Notes: generated by a model from the sequence alone, not told the origin. DNA of 64,000 nt from Lichenifustis flavocetrariae (GCF_026130545.1 NZ_JAMOIM010000011.1:1-64000); one strand, 5' to 3'; shown: positions 51,998 through 64,000, numbered from the stretch's first letter. Program-made: numbers and translations.

Positions 51998-53431
51998 TCA
52001 GAACAAGGAGTGAGCTGCGACCGTCGCCGCATCCTTGAACGGACCTGGCCAGATCGTAAACAGAAGGACAAAGACTCCCGCAAGCGACAAAACCACGTTT
52101 ACGGCCGGACTCATCGGATCGAAGGCTTCTACAGGTTCGTCGAAATACATCAACTTGACGATCCTGAGATAGTAGAAGGCGGCAACGACGCTCGAAAGCA
52201 CGCCGATCACGGACAGCGCGAACAAGTTGGCCTGGATAGCCGCTTGAAAGACATAGAATTTCGACCAGAAACCCGCGAGCGGCGGAATGCCTGCCAGGGA
52301 AAACATGATCATGGCGAGAAAGAACGCCATGGGGCCGTTATGCCGAGACAGCCCCGCCAGGTCGGAGATCGTCTCAACATTGAGACCTTTCCGCTTCATG
52401 GCCAGGATCGCCGCAAAAGTCCCAAGCGTCATCACAAGATAGATCAGCATGTAGATCAATACGCCGAAGACACCCGCCTCGGTCCCTGCGGCGAGCCCCA
52501 CCAGAGCGAAGCCCATATTTCCGATCGCCGAATAGGCCATCAGCCGCTTGAAGTTTGTCTGCCCGATCGCGGCGAACGATCCCAAAAGCATTGAGGCGAT
52601 CGAGATGAAGATGATGATCTGCTGCCACTGCGCCACAATGCCCGGAAAGGCCGTGATGACGACACGCACCGTGATGGCAACCGCAGCCATCTTGGGCGCT
52701 GTCGCAAAGAAAGCCGTTACCGGAGTCGGTGCACCCTCGTAGACGTCAGGTGTCCACATGTGAAAGGGAACAGCCGACATCTTGAAGGCCAGGCCGGCGC
52801 TTAGAAACACGAGACCGAACACCACGCCGATTCCGGCGTTGCCCTGCAGTGCCGTACCGATCACCGCGAAATTAACCGACCCCGTGAAGCCGTAAATCAG
52901 CGATGCCCCGTAGAGCAGCAACCCGGACGACAAGGCGCCGAGCACAAAATATTTGAGGCCCGCTTCGCTCGCGCGACCGTCGTCGCGGTGAAACGCCGCG
53001 ATCACATAGAGCGCGAGACTCATGAGCTCGAAACCAAGATAGAGCGCGATGAGATTGCCGGCCGAAATCAGGGTCATCATGCCGAGCGTCGACAGCATGA
53101 CAAGGATTGGAAACTCGAACTTGTTGATCCCCTGCTGTCGCAGAAACGGGATGGACATGATCAGTGTCGCGATCGACCCGATCAGCGCCAATACTTTCAT
53201 GAAATGGCTGAACGGGTCATCCACGAAGGCACCATCGAAGCTGATGCTCTCGCCGCGCTTGTCGAAAATAACCGTGAGCAGGACGACACCCAGGATAACG
53301 ATCGCGATCTCATAGACTACCTTGGTCAGCCGCTCCCCGGCGACCGCCCCAAAAAGCAGAAGCAGAAGCGCACCGACGGCGAGGATGAACTCGGGCAGAA
53401 CGGGTGCGAGACTAAATCCGGCGATGACCAT
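51998..53431 (-). CDS. nuoN: NADH-quinone oxidoreductase subunit N
   Basis: A 477-residue antiporter-like membrane subunit of complex I with about 14 membrane helices. It carries the conserved [22 protein letters not shown] region (lysine in helix 7) and [20 protein letters not shown]. It forms one of the three proton channels. It follows nuoM after nine bases. Confidence 0.94.
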   Translation of the reverse strand: MVIAGFSLAPVLPEFILAVGALLLLLFGAVAGERLTKVVYEIAIVILGVVLLTVIFDKRGESISFDGAFVDDPFSHFMKVLALIGSIATLIMSIPFLRQQGINKFEFPILVMLSTLGMMTLISAGNLIALYLGFELMSLALYVIAAFHRDDGRASEAGLKYFVLGALSSGLLLYGASLIYGFTGSVNFAVIGTALQGNAGIGVVFGLVFLSAGLAFKMSAVPFHMWTPDVYEGAPTPVTAFFATAPKMAAVAITVRVVITAFPGIVAQWQQIIIFISIASMLLGSFAAIGQTNFKRLMAYSAIGNMGFALVGLAAGTEAGVFGVLIYMLIYLVMTLGTFAAILAMKRKGLNVETISDLAGLSRHNGPMAFFLAMIMFSLAGIPPLAGFWSKFYVFQAAIQANLFALSVIGVLSSVVAAFYYLRIVKLMYFDEPVEAFDPMSPAVNVVLSLAGVFVLLFTIWPGPFKDAATVAAHSLF

Positions 53432-53440
53432 TGTTCTTCC

Positions 53441-54949
53441 TTATTGGCCGGCAAGATTTGCGGTGTGGGTCGGGGCAGGTAGGGAGACGGCTTTCACCAC
53501 ACCGTCGACCGTCGCCTGCGACGCATTGAGCACCGGCCCAGGGTGGACGCCGTAGTAGAGCGTGAGGGCGATCAGCGGCGCCAGAGTGACAATCTCGCGC
53601 GCGTTCAGGTCCATGATGGTCTTCAACGAAGCTTTTTCCAACGCTCCGAACACCACACGACGATAGAGGAACAACGCATAGGCGGCTGCCAGAATGGTCC
53701 CCAAAGTCGCGATCAGCGCCACCCAGGTGTTGACCTGGAATGCGGCCAGCATGGTCAAGAACTCACCCACGAAACCGGACGTGCCCGGCAATCCAATATT
53801 GGCCATGGTAAACACCATGAAGGCCACCGCATAGCGCGGCATCCGGTTGACAAGTCCACCGTAGGCCGAGATCTCACGGGTATGCATCCGGTCGTAGATC
53901 ACGCCGACGCAGAGGAACAGCGCGCCGGATACGATCCCGTGGGAGATCATCAGGAACACGGCGCCCTGGACGCCTTGGGTCGTCATCGTGAAGATGCCCA
54001 TCGTCACGAACCCCATATGGGCGACGGACGAATAAGCGATGAGCTTCTTCATATCCTCCTGCACCAACGCGACCAGCGAGGTGTAGACGATTGCGATGAC
54101 CGACAGGGCGAAGACCAGAGGCGCGAAATAATGCGACGCCTCCGGAAACATGGGAAGTGAGAAACGGAGGAAGCCGTACCCACCCATCTTCAGGAGAATA
54201 CCTGCCAGGATCACCGAACCGGCCGTCGGCGCCTCGACGTGCGCGTCGGGCAGCCACGTGTGGACAGGCCACATCGGCATTTTCACCGCGAAGGAGGCGA
54301 AGAAGGCCAGCCAGAGCCAGATCTGCATGGAGCGCGCGAAAGGCGTGTGTAGGAGAACCGTGATGTCGGTGGTGCCGGCGACGCCATACATCTTCATGAT
54401 CGCGAGCAGCATCAGCAGCGAGCCGAGCAACGTGTAGAGGAAGAACTTCAAACTCGCGTAGATGCGCCGCTTCCCGCCCCAGATCCCGATGATCAGGAAC
54501 ATCGGAATGAGACCACCCTCGAAGAAGAGGTAGAACAGCACGAGATCAAGCGCCGAAAACACGCCGATCATCAGGGATTCAAGAACCAGGAAGGCGACGA
54601 AATATTCCTTCACGCGAACCTGGATCGAGGACCAGGACGCCAGGATGCAGAAGGGCATCAGGAAGGTTGTGAGAAGCACGAACGGCATCGAGATACCGTC
54701 GACGCCGAGCTTGTAACCGATGCCCGAGCCGAACCACGCCTTGCTCTCGATGAGCTGAAACGCAGACGTGCTTGTATCAAAGCGACCCCAGGCGACGAGC
54801 GACAAGAGGAACACCACCACGGTGGTCATCAGCGCCGCCCAGCGCGCGTTCTGCAGCGTGGACTCGTCCTCACCTCGCAGCACCAGAATGAAAGCGGCGC
54901 CGACGAGAGGCAGAATGATCAGGCCTGAAAGAATTCCGAACCCGAACAT
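53441..54949 (-). CDS. nuoM: NADH-quinone oxidoreductase subunit M
   Basis: A 502-residue antiporter-like subunit. [20 protein letters not shown] carries the essential Glu, and [20 protein letters not shown] and [13 protein letters not shown] carry the channel Lys/His residues. One base overlaps with nuoL. Confidence 0.95.
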   Translation of the reverse strand: MFGFGILSGLIILPLVGAAFILVLRGEDESTLQNARWAALMTTVVVFLLSLVAWGRFDTSTSAFQLIESKAWFGSGIGYKLGVDGISMPFVLLTTFLMPFCILASWSSIQVRVKEYFVAFLVLESLMIGVFSALDLVLFYLFFEGGLIPMFLIIGIWGGKRRIYASLKFFLYTLLGSLLMLLAIMKMYGVAGTTDITVLLHTPFARSMQIWLWLAFFASFAVKMPMWPVHTWLPDAHVEAPTAGSVILAGILLKMGGYGFLRFSLPMFPEASHYFAPLVFALSVIAIVYTSLVALVQEDMKKLIAYSSVAHMGFVTMGIFTMTTQGVQGAVFLMISHGIVSGALFLCVGVIYDRMHTREISAYGGLVNRMPRYAVAFMVFTMANIGLPGTSGFVGEFLTMLAAFQVNTWVALIATLGTILAAAYALFLYRRVVFGALEKASLKTIMDLNAREIVTLAPLIALTLYYGVHPGPVLNASQATVDGVVKAVSLPAPTHTANLAGQ

Positions 54950-56997
54950 CAGTGAATACCCCCGACCAAATACCAGGTGATGAAGGCCGCCACGCCGAGC
55001 ATCATCGCGAAGGCATAATGATAGACGAAGCCCGTCTGGATCTTCACGACGCGGCCGGTGGCGCCGATCACAGCCGCCGCGACCCCGTCCGGTCCAAACC
55101 CGTCGATGATCATCCCATCGCCACCCTTCCAGAACAGGCGTCCTATCCAGAAGGCTGGACGTACAAACAGGAAGTCATAGAGCTCGTCGAAGTACCACTT
55201 GTTCAACAGGAACAGGTACAAGGGTCGGTTTCGTTCCGCGAGCCGTTGTGCGGTGCCGGGTGCCAGAATGTACATATAGAGAGCGACGAAGAACCCGAGC
55301 AGCATCATGATCGTCGGCAGGAAACCGATCATGAAGGGAACTTCATGCTCCATGTCTTCGAGCACATGATTGTTTGGCGAGAAGAAGAGAGCTTCCTTCC
55401 AGAAGCTTTCCGCCCCCGTACCGATGAAGAAATGCTTGAAGATGAGCCCGGCGAACAAAGCCCCAAAGGCGAGCACGTAAAGCGGGATGAGCATCACATT
55501 GGGCGACTCGTGCGGTTCATGATGATGCCCATGGCCATGAGCATGCCCATGTACATCGGCCGCGGCATTTCCATGCGCATGGCTATGCTGATCACCCGCA
55601 ATCGGTTCGTCATGCGCGTTTGAATCATGAGGCTCGGTCGATCCTTCGACGGTGCGCGGAACGTCGAAGAAGGTAAGGAAGACAAGGCGCCAGGAGTAGA
55701 ACGAGGTCAGCCCTGCCGCGATGACCGTCATCAGGAAGCCGTAGAGAGCCGCCGGTCGATGGGAGACGTAAGCGGCCTCGATAATCGCGTCCTTGGAGTA
55801 ATAGCCCGCCGTCAATGGGAAACCGGTCAGCGCAAGCGTGCCGATCGTCATCATCAGGAACGTCATCGGGATCTTACCCGCGAGACCGCCCATCTTCCGC
55901 ATATCCTGCTCGTGGTGCATCGCATGGATCACCGATCCGGCGCCAAGGAACAGCAAGGCCTTGAAGAAAGCATGCGTGAAGAGGTGGAAGACGGCCACGC
56001 CATAGGCGCCGCAGCCGAGTGCCACAAACATGTAGCCAAGTTGCGAACAGGTCGAATAGGCGATCACGCGTTTGATGTCGTTCTGAACCAGACCAATCGT
56101 GGCGGCGAAGAACGCTGTCGTCCCACCGATGATGAGCACGAAATTAAGCGCGTGCGGGGCCAGCTCAAACAGGGGGGAGAGGCGCGCCACCATCACCACA
56201 CCGGCGGTCACCATGGTCGCCGCATGGATCAGGGCCGACACCGGGGTCGGACCTTCCATGGCGTCGGGCAGCCAGGTGTGCAGCAGGAACTGCGCCGACT
56301 TGCCCATGGCGCCCATAAACAGCAGCAGACAGGTGATGGTGAGAGCGTTCCCGGTGATGCCGAAGGCATGAAAGGACTTCCCCACGAGGCCCGGAGCGGC
56401 GGCAAAGACCGCATCGAAGGCAACCGAGCCCGTGAGCGCGAAGACCAGGAAGATGCCAAGCGAGAAACCGAAGTCACCAACCCGGTTGACCACGAATGCT
56501 TTGATGGCCGCCGCATTGGCGCTCGGCCGCTCATACCAGAAGCCGATCAGCAGATAGGAGGCGAGACCCACGCCCTCCCAGCCGAAGAACATCTGAACGA
56601 GGTTGTCGGCGGTCACCAGCATCAGCATGGCGAAGGTAAAAAGTGACAGATAGGCGAAGAAACGCTGACGGTGCGGATCTTCCTCCATGTATCCAATCGA
56701 ATAGACGTGCACGAGCGTCGAGACGGTGTTCACCACCACGAACATGACGACCGTCAACGTGTCGATGCGGAACGCCCAGTCGATCTGCAAATTGCCGACC
56801 GTCATCCAATTCGCGACGAGGACGCGCGTGGTGCCGCCGCCGAGTCCGACGTGAAAAAATGCCACCCAGGACAGAAGCGCAGAGATGCCGACGAGCGACG
56901 TGGTCACCAGCTCCGCCCGGTGTGCCCCGAGTTGGCGGCGAAACACACCCGCGATCAAGCTGCCGAGAAGTGGCAGGAAGACGATGAGATGATACAT
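54949..56997 (-). CDS. nuoL: NADH-quinone oxidoreductase subunit L
   Basis: A 682-residue distal antiporter-like subunit. The motifs are [39 protein letters not shown] and [13 protein letters not shown]. The C-terminal part includes the lateral helix. At about residues 462-499 there is a striking His-rich hydrophilic insert with runs such as [10 protein letters not shown] between two membrane helices. Such inserts occur in other alphaproteobacterial NuoL proteins, to my knowledge, and could bind metal. Confidence 0.95.
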   Translation of the reverse strand: MYHLIVFLPLLGSLIAGVFRRQLGAHRAELVTTSLVGISALLSWVAFFHVGLGGGTTRVLVANWMTVGNLQIDWAFRIDTLTVVMFVVVNTVSTLVHVYSIGYMEEDPHRQRFFAYLSLFTFAMLMLVTADNLVQMFFGWEGVGLASYLLIGFWYERPSANAAAIKAFVVNRVGDFGFSLGIFLVFALTGSVAFDAVFAAAPGLVGKSFHAFGITGNALTITCLLLFMGAMGKSAQFLLHTWLPDAMEGPTPVSALIHAATMVTAGVVMVARLSPLFELAPHALNFVLIIGGTTAFFAATIGLVQNDIKRVIAYSTCSQLGYMFVALGCGAYGVAVFHLFTHAFFKALLFLGAGSVIHAMHHEQDMRKMGGLAGKIPMTFLMMTIGTLALTGFPLTAGYYSKDAIIEAAYVSHRPAALYGFLMTVIAAGLTSFYSWRLVFLTFFDVPRTVEGSTEPHDSNAHDEPIAGDQHSHAHGNAAADVHGHAHGHGHHHEPHESPNVMLIPLYVLAFGALFAGLIFKHFFIGTGAESFWKEALFFSPNNHVLEDMEHEVPFMIGFLPTIMMLLGFFVALYMYILAPGTAQRLAERNRPLYLFLLNKWYFDELYDFLFVRPAFWIGRLFWKGGDGMIIDGFGPDGVAAAVIGATGRVVKIQTGFVYHYAFAMMLGVAAFITWYLVGGIH

Positions 56998-57007
56998 CTG
57001 ACCCGCC

Positions 57008-57316
57008 TCAGCCCTTCATCATGTTGATGTCTTCGACCGCGATCGTGCCGCGGTTCCGGTAATAGACGACGAGGATCGCCAGGCCGATGGCCGATTCCGC
57101 TGCCGCCACGGTCAGGATCAAAAGTCCGAAGACCTGGCCCGTGAGGTCGCCCAGGTAAGACGAGAAGGCCACGAGGTTCAGATTGACGGCCAAGAGGATC
57201 AGTTCGACCGACATCAGAATGACGATGATGTTCTTGCGGTTGAGGATGATACCAGCGATTCCAAGCGTGAGCAGGATAGCGGCGACGATCAGATATTGGT
57301 TAAGACCGATGGTCAT
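57008..57316 (-). CDS. nuoK: NADH-quinone oxidoreductase subunit K
   Basis: A 102-residue subunit with three membrane helices. The two conserved Glu residues lie in [16 protein letters not shown] and [14 protein letters not shown], which form the proton-conducting E-channel with NuoH, A and J. It follows nuoJ after 13 bases. Confidence 0.96.
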   Translation of the reverse strand: MTIGLNQYLIVAAILLTLGIAGIILNRKNIIVILMSVELILLAVNLNLVAFSSYLGDLTGQVFGLLILTVAAAESAIGLAILVVYYRNRGTIAVEDINMMKG

Positions 57317-57329
57317 GGATGAGTCCTGA

Positions 57330-57938
57330 TCACAAACCAGCGCGGGACGGGACCTTGCGCAGCGTCACGGCCTTGTGCCTGTCGCGCAGGTTCTGCTCGG
57401 AGATATTCTGCCGCTTCACTCCGACCTTATGGCGCAATGTCAGCACGATCGAACCGATCATCGCCGTGAGAAGGATGAAGCCGGCCGCCTGGAAGAAATA
57501 GATATATTGCGTGTACAGGATGCGCCCGAGCGCCGCTGTATTGCTGATGCCCGCCGGCGTGGCCGACCCTAAGACACGGGAGCCGGCGGGTGCGAGCGTC
57601 CAGCCGCCGACCACCAGAACCAGCTCGATCAGAACGACGGCTCCGACAAGCGCGCCGACCGGCAGATATTGCAGGAATCCTTGCTTCAGCACAGCGAAGT
57701 CGACGTCGAGCATCATGACGACGAAGAGGAACAGAACCGCCACGGCGCCCACGTAGACCACGATGAGGATCATGGCGAGGAACTCCGCGCCGAGCAGCAT
57801 GAACAGTCCGGCCGCATTCACAAAGGCGAGAATGAGAAACAGGACCGAGTGAACGGGGTTGCGAGCCGCGATGACCATGAAGGCCGAAGCCACGCAGATG
57901 GCCGAGAAGATGTAGAAAAAACCGTCGGCCGCCGTCAT
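57330..57938 (-). CDS. nuoJ: NADH-quinone oxidoreductase subunit J
   Basis: A subunit of about 202 residues with five membrane helices, including the conserved [20 protein letters not shown] segment that contains the pi-bulge Tyr. The ATG at 57938 has GAGGCGGG in front and gives the usual length. An upstream ATG at 57971 is possible. Confidence 0.94.
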   Translation of the reverse strand: MTAADGFFYIFSAICVASAFMVIAARNPVHSVLFLILAFVNAAGLFMLLGAEFLAMILIVVYVGAVAVLFLFVVMMLDVDFAVLKQGFLQYLPVGALVGAVVLIELVLVVGGWTLAPAGSRVLGSATPAGISNTAALGRILYTQYIYFFQAAGFILLTAMIGSIVLTLRHKVGVKRQNISEQNLRDRHKAVTLRKVPSRAGL

Positions 57939-58026
57939 GCCCGCCTCATACCCCTTCGGCCTCGCGGCCACACGTAGAGCACCGGCCCGAAGACTCGGTG
58001 CTCGCTCATTTCAATCCACGCATCGA

Positions 58027-58515
58027 TTACCGGTACGGCGCGTCCATCGCGATGTTGCGAGCGATCTCACGCTCCCAGCGATCGCCGTTGTCGAGCAGCT
58101 TTTGCTTGTCGTAGAGGAGTTCCTCGCGAGTCTCCACCGAGAATTCGGCGTTCGGACCCTCGACGATGGCATCGACCGGGCAGGCTTCCTGGCAAAGCCC
58201 GCAATAAATGCACTTCACCATATCGATGTCGTAACGCGTGGTCCGCCGGGTGCCATCGTTACGTCGCGGGCCTGCCTCGATCGTTATCGCCTGCGCAGGA
58301 CAGATCGCCTCGCAGAGCTTGCAAGCGATGCAGCGCTCTTCCCCGTTGGGATAGCGACGCAGCGCATGCTCTCCGCGATAGCGCGGGCTCTGCGGGTTCT
58401 TTTCGTGCGGGTAATTCAAGGTCCGCTTGGGCTTGAAGAAATACCGCATCGAGAGCGCGAACGCGCCCAGGAACTCAGTGAGGAACAGCGATCTGGCCGC
58501 TTGGTCCAGTCTCAT
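58027..58515 (-). CDS. nuoI: NADH-quinone oxidoreductase subunit I
   Basis: A 162-residue ferredoxin-like subunit. Two 4Fe-4S motifs, [12 protein letters not shown] and [12 protein letters not shown], bind clusters N6a and N6b, which pass electrons towards N2. It lies 40 bases after nuoH and about 90 bases before nuoJ. Confidence 0.96.
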   Translation of the reverse strand: MRLDQAARSLFLTEFLGAFALSMRYFFKPKRTLNYPHEKNPQSPRYRGEHALRRYPNGEERCIACKLCEAICPAQAITIEAGPRRNDGTRRTTRYDIDMVKCIYCGLCQEACPVDAIVEGPNAEFSVETREELLYDKQKLLDNGDRWEREIARNIAMDAPYR

Positions 58516-58555
58516 TGGATCTCGTCCTTATACGCCGCCATCGCGGATCTCGATA

Positions 58556-59578
58556 TCAATGAGGCAGTCCACCCCAGCCGGTCACCTGCAGCACGCCTGC
58601 CACCACGACCACGCAAACGAGAGAGATCGGCAGGAAGACCTTCCATCCGAGGCGCATCAGCTGGTCGTAGCGATAGCGCGGCACGAAAGCCTTGACCATG
58701 GCGAACATGAAGAACACCGCAGAGGCTTTGAGCACGAACCAAATGATACCCGGCACCCAGGTGAAAGGTGCAAAGGGGATCGGCGACAGCCATCCACCCA
58801 GGAATAGGACCGCTGTCATCGCGCACATGCTGACGATCGCGACATATTCGCCGAGCATGAACAGCATGTAGGCCGAGGAGGAATATTCCACCATGAAGCC
58901 GGCCACGAGCTCCGACTCGGCTTCCACGAGATCGAAAGGCGGCCTGTTCGTCTCGGCCAAGGCCGAGATGAAGAAGATGATGAACATCGGAAACAAGGGC
59001 AGCCAATACCATCCGAAGACGCCATAGGCGGTGTTTTGAGCGTTCACGATGTCGGTCAGGTTCAGCGAGCCGGCACACAGCAGCACGGTGACCAGCACGA
59101 AGCCGATGGAGACCTCGTAGGACACCATCTGGGCCGCGGACCGCAAAGCCGCCAGAAATGGATACTTCGAGTTCGAGGCCCAGCCGGCCATGATCACGCC
59201 GTAGACGCCCAGTGATGAAACAGCAAAAATGTAGAGGATGCCGACATTTAGGTTCGAAATGACCCAATCCTGATCGATCGGGATCACGGCCCAGGCCGAA
59301 ATCGCCAATGCACCCGTGACGAGTGGCGCGAGAAGGAACACGCCCTTGTTGGCGCTCGCCGGGATGATCGGTTCCTTGAAGACGAACTTCAGGAGATCGG
59401 CGAAGCTCTGCAGCAATCCGAAGGGCCCGACCACGTTCGGGCCCCGGCGCAGCTGAACCGCTGCCCAGATCTTGCGATCTGCCAGCAGCACATAGGCCAC
59501 GTAGATCAGCAGGCCGACGACGAGCGCCAAGCTTTCGATGATCTTGAGAATGACGGAAAGAACCGAGCCGTCGGTCAT
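58556..59578 (-). CDS. nuoH: NADH-quinone oxidoreductase subunit H
   Basis: A 340-residue quinone-chamber membrane subunit. [20 protein letters not shown], the loop [20 protein letters not shown] with the conserved acidic residues, and [18 protein letters not shown] near the C-terminus are diagnostic. Thirteen bases separate it from nuoG. Confidence 0.96.
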   Translation of the reverse strand: MTDGSVLSVILKIIESLALVVGLLIYVAYVLLADRKIWAAVQLRRGPNVVGPFGLLQSFADLLKFVFKEPIIPASANKGVFLLAPLVTGALAISAWAVIPIDQDWVISNLNVGILYIFAVSSLGVYGVIMAGWASNSKYPFLAALRSAAQMVSYEVSIGFVLVTVLLCAGSLNLTDIVNAQNTAYGVFGWYWLPLFPMFIIFFISALAETNRPPFDLVEAESELVAGFMVEYSSSAYMLFMLGEYVAIVSMCAMTAVLFLGGWLSPIPFAPFTWVPGIIWFVLKASAVFFMFAMVKAFVPRYRYDQLMRLGWKVFLPISLVCVVVVAGVLQVTGWGGLPH

Positions 59579-59591
59579 TGGGAGGTCCGTC

Positions 59592-61658
59592 CTATTCCGC
59601 AGCTAGCGGCTGCCGAAGCCGATTTGCGTGCAACGCTGAACACTCCGCCATGACGGCTGAGGCGCGGGCGATGGGGTTGGTCAGGTAGAAGTCGCTGATG
59701 GGCGACACGAAAGGCGCTTTGTCAAGCGTCCCACCGATCTCCGCAAGCTCGCCGAGCCCCGACGTTTCACCGGCCGCAATCGCGTCGAGCTCACCGAAGT
59801 GCGGATGAGCGGCCACCAAGGCCTCCCGTAAGGCACGATGAGAGTCGAACGGCAGCTTGGCACCAAGTACGTCCGACAGAGCACGGAGAATTGCCCAATC
59901 CTCGCGGGCATCGCCCGGCGGAAAGGCAGCACGGTCGCCGCGTTGCACACGGCCTTCCGTGTTCACATAAAGCCCGGGCTTTTCGGTATAGGCAGAGCCC
60001 GGAAGGATCACGTCGGCCCGATGCGCGCCGCGGTCGCCATGAGAGCCCTGGTAGACCACGAAAGCCCCGGGTGCGACATCGATCTCGTCAGCACCAAGCA
60101 AAAACAGAACATCGAGCGCACCGGCCGCTGCCATCTGATGCGCTGTCAAACCTCCCTCGCCCGGCACGAAGCCGAGATCGAGCCCACCGACCCGGGCTGC
60201 CGCCGTATGCAACACAGCGAGCCCGTTCCAGCCTTCCTTGATGGCGCCCAGACCCTGCGCGAGTTTGACGACTTGTGCCAAAACCGCGGCGCCGTCGCCA
60301 CGCGTCAAGGCTCCCTGCCCTACGAGCACAAGAGGACGCTCCCCCGTCACCTCAGCCCGACCGGCGAAGTCAGAAAGCGTGTCGGTGCCGGCGCCGTGGT
60401 ACGTCGTGGCATAGGTCAGATCGGCGTGTTCGCCGATCACGTTGATCGGGAAATTGCCCCGGAGCCAGCGCTTGCGGATGCGGGCATTCAGAACCGGGCT
60501 TTCCTTGCGCGGGTTGCTACCGATGATCCACAAGGAGTCGGCTTCTTCAATCCCCGCCACCGTCGGATTGAAGATATAGGAGGCCCGGCCGAAGCGTGGG
60601 TGCAACACCGTGCCGTCCTGGCGACAATCCAGATTCTTGACGCCGAGCTTCGCGAGCAGTTGTTGCAGGGCAAACATTTCCTCCACCGCGACGAGATCGC
60701 CCGCGATCGCACCGATGCGCTCGAGCTTCGCCGCCTTGACCTTGGTGGCGATCGCCGCGAAGGCCTCGCCCCATGTGGCGGGTGCAAGCCGGCCATTCCG
60801 CCGTACGTAAGGACGGTCGAGCCGCTGGGACTTCAACCCATCGGCCATATGGCGGGTCTTGTCGGAAATCCATTCCTCATTCACGGCGTCATTCACACGC
60901 GGCAGGATCCGAACGACCTCCTTGCCCCGCGAATCGACCCGGATGGCGGAACCGAGCGCATCCATCACGTCGACCGTTTCGGTCTTGGTCAGCTCCCAGG
61001 GTCGCGCCTTGAACGGGTAGGGTTTCGGCAACAACGCGCCAACGGGGCAGAGATCCGCGATATTGGCCTGGAGCTCCGAGCCCAGCGAGGTCTCGAGATA
61101 GGTCGTGATCTCCATATCTTCGCCGCGACCGATGGCGCCCATGTCACCAGTGCCGGCGACTTCCGCCGTGAATCTCACGCAGCGTGTGCAGTGGATGCAG
61201 CGGTTCATCGACGTGCGGACCAGCGGTCCGATGTACTTGTCTTCGACCGCGCGCTTGTTCTCATGGAAGCGAGAACCGGCCACTCCGAAGGCCATGGCCT
61301 GGTCCTGCAGATCGCACTCGCCGCCCTGGTCACAGATCGGGCAATCGAGAGGATGATTGATGAGCAGAAACTCCATCACCCCGTTGCGGGCCTTCTTGAC
61401 CATTGGCGACTTGGTCACGACCGTCGGCAGCTCGCCATTCGGGCCGGGCCGGCAGTCCTTGACGCCCCAGGCGCAAGAGGCCACCGGCTTAGGCGCACCT
61501 TTGAGTTCCACCAGACACATGCGGCAATTGCCGGCAATCGACAGCCGTTCATGGAAGCAGAAACGAGGGATCTCGGCGCCGGCGGCCTCGCAGGCCTGCA
61601 GCAGCGTGTAATCCGCCGGAACATCGACTTCGACTCCGTCGACGACGATCTTGGTCAT
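59592..61658 (-). CDS. nuoG: NADH-quinone oxidoreductase subunit G
   Basis: A 688-residue iron-sulfur subunit. The N-terminal 2Fe-2S ligands are in [20 protein letters not shown], and the 4Fe-4S ligands are in [17 protein letters not shown] and [10 protein letters not shown]. The rest is a molybdopterin-oxidoreductase-like fold without active cofactor. The ATG at 61658 gives the standard start [13 protein letters not shown]. The open frame upstream is not expected to be translated. A 113-base gap separates it from nuoF. Confidence 0.94.
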   Translation of the reverse strand: MTKIVVDGVEVDVPADYTLLQACEAAGAEIPRFCFHERLSIAGNCRMCLVELKGAPKPVASCAWGVKDCRPGPNGELPTVVTKSPMVKKARNGVMEFLLINHPLDCPICDQGGECDLQDQAMAFGVAGSRFHENKRAVEDKYIGPLVRTSMNRCIHCTRCVRFTAEVAGTGDMGAIGRGEDMEITTYLETSLGSELQANIADLCPVGALLPKPYPFKARPWELTKTETVDVMDALGSAIRVDSRGKEVVRILPRVNDAVNEEWISDKTRHMADGLKSQRLDRPYVRRNGRLAPATWGEAFAAIATKVKAAKLERIGAIAGDLVAVEEMFALQQLLAKLGVKNLDCRQDGTVLHPRFGRASYIFNPTVAGIEEADSLWIIGSNPRKESPVLNARIRKRWLRGNFPINVIGEHADLTYATTYHGAGTDTLSDFAGRAEVTGERPLVLVGQGALTRGDGAAVLAQVVKLAQGLGAIKEGWNGLAVLHTAAARVGGLDLGFVPGEGGLTAHQMAAAGALDVLFLLGADEIDVAPGAFVVYQGSHGDRGAHRADVILPGSAYTEKPGLYVNTEGRVQRGDRAAFPPGDAREDWAILRALSDVLGAKLPFDSHRALREALVAAHPHFGELDAIAAGETSGLGELAEIGGTLDKAPFVSPISDFYLTNPIARASAVMAECSALHANRLRQPLAAE

Positions 61659-61771
61659 CCAACCATCCTTACTGCGGGTGCCACGATAACCACCCCGGAC
61701 TTCATGCACACATCTACCAACGTGAGACACCCGACACGATCGAGACGAAGCTTGATCTCGCCGATCATCCC

Positions 61772-63073
61772 CTACTCCGCCGCGACCCGGATGGGCTCGG
61801 GATGTGGGTTCGCCATATAGCTGTCGATCCGCTTCTCGATTTCTGGACGGAAGTGCCGGATCAAGCCTTGGACCGGCCACGCGGCCGCATCACCGAGGGC
61901 ACAGATCGTATGGCCTTCGATTTGGGTCGTGACTTCGAGAAGCATGTCGATCTCACGCTTCTGCGCGCGCCCTTCGGCCATACGGTTCATGACGCGCCAC
62001 ATCCAACCCGTGCCTTCGCGGCAGGGGGTGCACTGGCCGCAGCTCTCGTGCTTGTAGAAATAGCTGATCCGGGCGATCGCCCGAACGATGTCGGTCGACT
62101 TGTCCATCACGATCACGGCGGCCGTGCCGAGACCCGATTTGAGGTTGCGCAGCGTATCGAAATCCATCGGCGCATCGATGATCTGATCCGCCGGGACGCA
62201 GGGAACCGACGAGCCACCGGGGATGACAGCCAGCAGATTGTCCCAGCCGCCCCGGATGCCACCACAATGCCGGTCGATCAGCTCCCGGAACGGGACCGAC
62301 ATGGCCTCTTCAACGTTGCAGGGCTTGTTGACGTGACCTGAAATGCAGAAGAGCTTCGTGCCGCTGTTGTTTTTTGCGCCAAATCCAGCGAACCAAGCCG
62401 CGCCGCGCCGCAGAATGGTCGGCGCAACGGCGATCGACTCGACATTGTTGACCGTCGTCGGATTGCCGTAGAGACCCATATTGGCCGGGAAAGGCGGCTT
62501 CAGCCGGGGCATTCCCTTCTTGCCCTCGAGCGATTCCAACAGAGCGGTCTCTTCGCCGCAGATGTAGGCGCCAGCGCCCCGATGCACGTAGATGTGGAAC
62601 GGATATCCGTGGACATTGGTGGGCCCGACGAGATTGGCCTCATAGGCTTCCTCGATAGCGGCATCCAGACGATCCGCCTCCAGAACGTATTCGCCGCGAA
62701 TGTAAATGTAGCAGGCGTGAGCCCCCATCGCGAAGGAGGCAATGAGGCACCCCTCGATGAGCATGTGCGGGTCATTGCGCATGATCTCCCGGTCCTTGCA
62801 GGTACCGGGCTCCGATTCATCGGCATTGACTACGAGATAGGAAGGCCGCGCCGCATCGGGCTTTGGCATGAACGACCATTTGAGGCCCGTCGGGAAACCG
62901 GCGCCGCCACGGCCCCGAAGACCCGACGCCTTCATCTCGTTGATGATCCAGTCCTTGCCCTTTTCGATTAGTCCCTTCGTGCCATCCCAAAGCCCACGCG
63001 ACCGCGCGCCTTCCAGGCGCCAATCACCGAAGCCATAAAGATTCTGGAAGATCCGGTCCTTGTCCTCAAGCAT
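61772..63073 (-). CDS. nuoF: NADH-quinone oxidoreductase subunit F
   Basis: A 433-residue NADH- and FMN-binding subunit. [18 protein letters not shown] is the FMN/NADH glycine-rich motif, and [20 protein letters not shown] supplies three ligands of cluster N3, with the fourth Cys in [12 protein letters not shown]. Twelve bases separate it from nuoE. Confidence 0.96.
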   Translation of the reverse strand: MLEDKDRIFQNLYGFGDWRLEGARSRGLWDGTKGLIEKGKDWIINEMKASGLRGRGGAGFPTGLKWSFMPKPDAARPSYLVVNADESEPGTCKDREIMRNDPHMLIEGCLIASFAMGAHACYIYIRGEYVLEADRLDAAIEEAYEANLVGPTNVHGYPFHIYVHRGAGAYICGEETALLESLEGKKGMPRLKPPFPANMGLYGNPTTVNNVESIAVAPTILRRGAAWFAGFGAKNNSGTKLFCISGHVNKPCNVEEAMSVPFRELIDRHCGGIRGGWDNLLAVIPGGSSVPCVPADQIIDAPMDFDTLRNLKSGLGTAAVIVMDKSTDIVRAIARISYFYKHESCGQCTPCREGTGWMWRVMNRMAEGRAQKREIDMLLEVTTQIEGHTICALGDAAAWPVQGLIRHFRPEIEKRIDSYMANPHPEPIRVAAE

Positions 63074-63085
63074 CGAGTTCAGCCT

Positions 63086-64000
63086 TCACTTCTCGGGAGA
63101 GCCGGCCGGACCAGGCACGGACGGGTTGTTTCTCGTGGACTGCTCCTGCCTTTCCTTGGCCTGATCGGGAGCATCCGTTGTTCTCGCGCTCGACTCGATC
63201 TGGTTCGATCCGACCGGATCATCGGTCCGTGTGCCGGTATCAGCCACCGATCCCCGTGGCTTGCCGATCGTATTGTCGCGAGCGTGATCCACGCCACCAT
63301 GGGTGTGCTCGTTCGGAACGTTGTCCTGGTCGGACACGGCAGAAGGTGCGGTGGCTCCTGTCCCGCTCGTATGCGGCTGTACCGGTCCGGCTCCGTCATG
63401 GCCGTAGAAGCCGGTCAGCGTGGTCAGGCCGCCCTCCGGTTCCGACGTATGGCGTCCCGCCTGGGACCCCACTTTCACGTCACGGCCCGCAGCGAGGTTG
63501 TCGAGCAAGGTGGAAACGTTTTCAGGAGTCAGGTCTTCGAAATAATCGTCGTTGATCTGCACCATGGGCGCATTGCAGCAAGCCCCGAGACACTCGACTT
63601 CCAGCCACGAAAAGAGCCCGTCCGGCGTCACATGATCCTGCTCGCCGATTCGGGCGGCCAGAACGGCCTTGATGCCATCCGATCCCCGCAGCACGCACGG
63701 TGTCGTCCCGCACATCTGGATGAAGTATTTCCCGACAGGCTTCAGGTTGAACATCGAATAGAAGGTGGCGATTTCAAGCACCCGAATGTCGGGCATGTCG
63801 AGGATCGCGGCGACTTTCTCGATTGCTGGCCGGGGGAGCCAGCCGTCATGCTGGCGTTGCGCCCGATGCAGCAGAGCGATCACGGCCGAGGCCTGACGGC
63901 CAGCCGGATATTTCGCGATCTGCTTCTCTGCCCACGCCTGATTTTCAGGCGTGAATTCGAAGCTCTCGGGCTGGATTTCAGCGAGACGGCGTACAGCCAT
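63086..64000 (-). CDS. nuoE: NADH-quinone oxidoreductase subunit E with long polar tail
   Basis: A 304-residue thioredoxin-like 2Fe-2S subunit. Cluster N1a ligands are in CGTTPCVLRG and CLGACCNAP. The core ends near residue 190. The following 110 residues are an Asp/Ser/Thr/Gly-rich disordered tail (for example NVPNEHTHGGVDHARDN), far longer than the 160-220-residue proteins usual for NuoE. The ATG ends exactly at the window edge and matches the known alphaproteobacterial start MAVRRLAE. An upstream extension cannot be excluded. Confidence 0.93.
   Translation of the reverse strand: MAVRRLAEIQPESFEFTPENQAWAEKQIAKYPAGRQASAVIALLHRAQRQHDGWLPRPAIEKVAAILDMPDIRVLEIATFYSMFNLKPVGKYFIQMCGTTPCVLRGSDGIKAVLAARIGEQDHVTPDGLFSWLEVECLGACCNAPMVQINDDYFEDLTPENVSTLLDNLAAGRDVKVGSQAGRHTSEPEGGLTTLTGFYGHDGAGPVQPHTSGTGATAPSAVSDQDNVPNEHTHGGVDHARDNTIGKPRGSVADTGTRTDDPVGSNQIESSARTTDAPDQAKERQEQSTRNNPSVPGPAGSPEK

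Noticed and set aside
1-64000. CRISPR array
   Set aside because: No regularly spaced direct repeats of 23-40 bases with unique spacers were seen. The only array (32916-33000) has 10-12-base spacing and no spacers.

Overview
The window comes from a GC-rich alphaproteobacterium, most likely order Hyphomicrobiales (Rhizobiales). The evidence is the right third: a canonical complex I gene order (nuoE to nuoN on the minus strand) followed by birA, a ribonuclease J gene and a DUF1467 membrane protein gene. This is the arrangement I associate with that order. I cannot name a genus. nuoA-D should lie beyond position 64000.

Layout. (1) 1-142: the edge of an IS481-like element that seems to have cut into another gene. 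(2) 639-11329: a catabolic region with two NtaA-type flavin monooxygenases, a branched-chain-type ABC importer (livK, H, M, G, F), the deletion remnant of an amidohydrolase, a nucleoside hydrolase, a GntR/FCD regulator and a 2-oxoglutarate/Fe(II)-type dioxygenase. (3) 12138-25935: an AraC-type regulator followed by nine tightly spaced plus-strand genes. They encode ATP-dependent hydantoinase subunits A and B, a TorT-like periplasmic binding protein, a ribose-type ABC ATPase, two permeases and a three-subunit molybdenum hydroxylase. Together these look like an uptake, hydroxylation and ring-opening route for a nitrogen heterocycle. (4) 25928-28288: decayed genes (a phosphotransferase with a nonsense codon and a frameshift, and a Gfo/Idh/MocA scrap) and two small genes.

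(5) 28289-48656: a genomic island of about 20.3 kb inserted in the 3' half of a tRNA-Lys(TTT) gene. A 49-bp perfect direct repeat bounds it. It carries a P4-type tyrosine recombinase, an AlpA-like excisionase, a RepA-like AAA ATPase followed by an 11-bp-phased repeat array, an AT-rich gene with a HEPN RNxxxH motif, a DUF262/DUF1524 (GmrSD-like) protein, a caspase-like peptidase, many small orphan genes and several pseudogenes. A second, broken integrase C-terminus beside the intact tRNA suggests the site has been used more than once. (6) 48609-64000: core genome with tRNA-Lys, a DUF4864 protein, DUF1467, RNase J, BirA and nuoN to nuoE, all reading leftward except DUF4864.

The most interesting parts are the compact heterocycle operon at 13404-25935 and the defence-like stretch at 33718-40157, where a HEPN candidate, a GmrSD-like protein and a caspase-like protein with a tiny downstream reading frame lie close together. 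All positions and motif counts were read by eye; no database search was possible.
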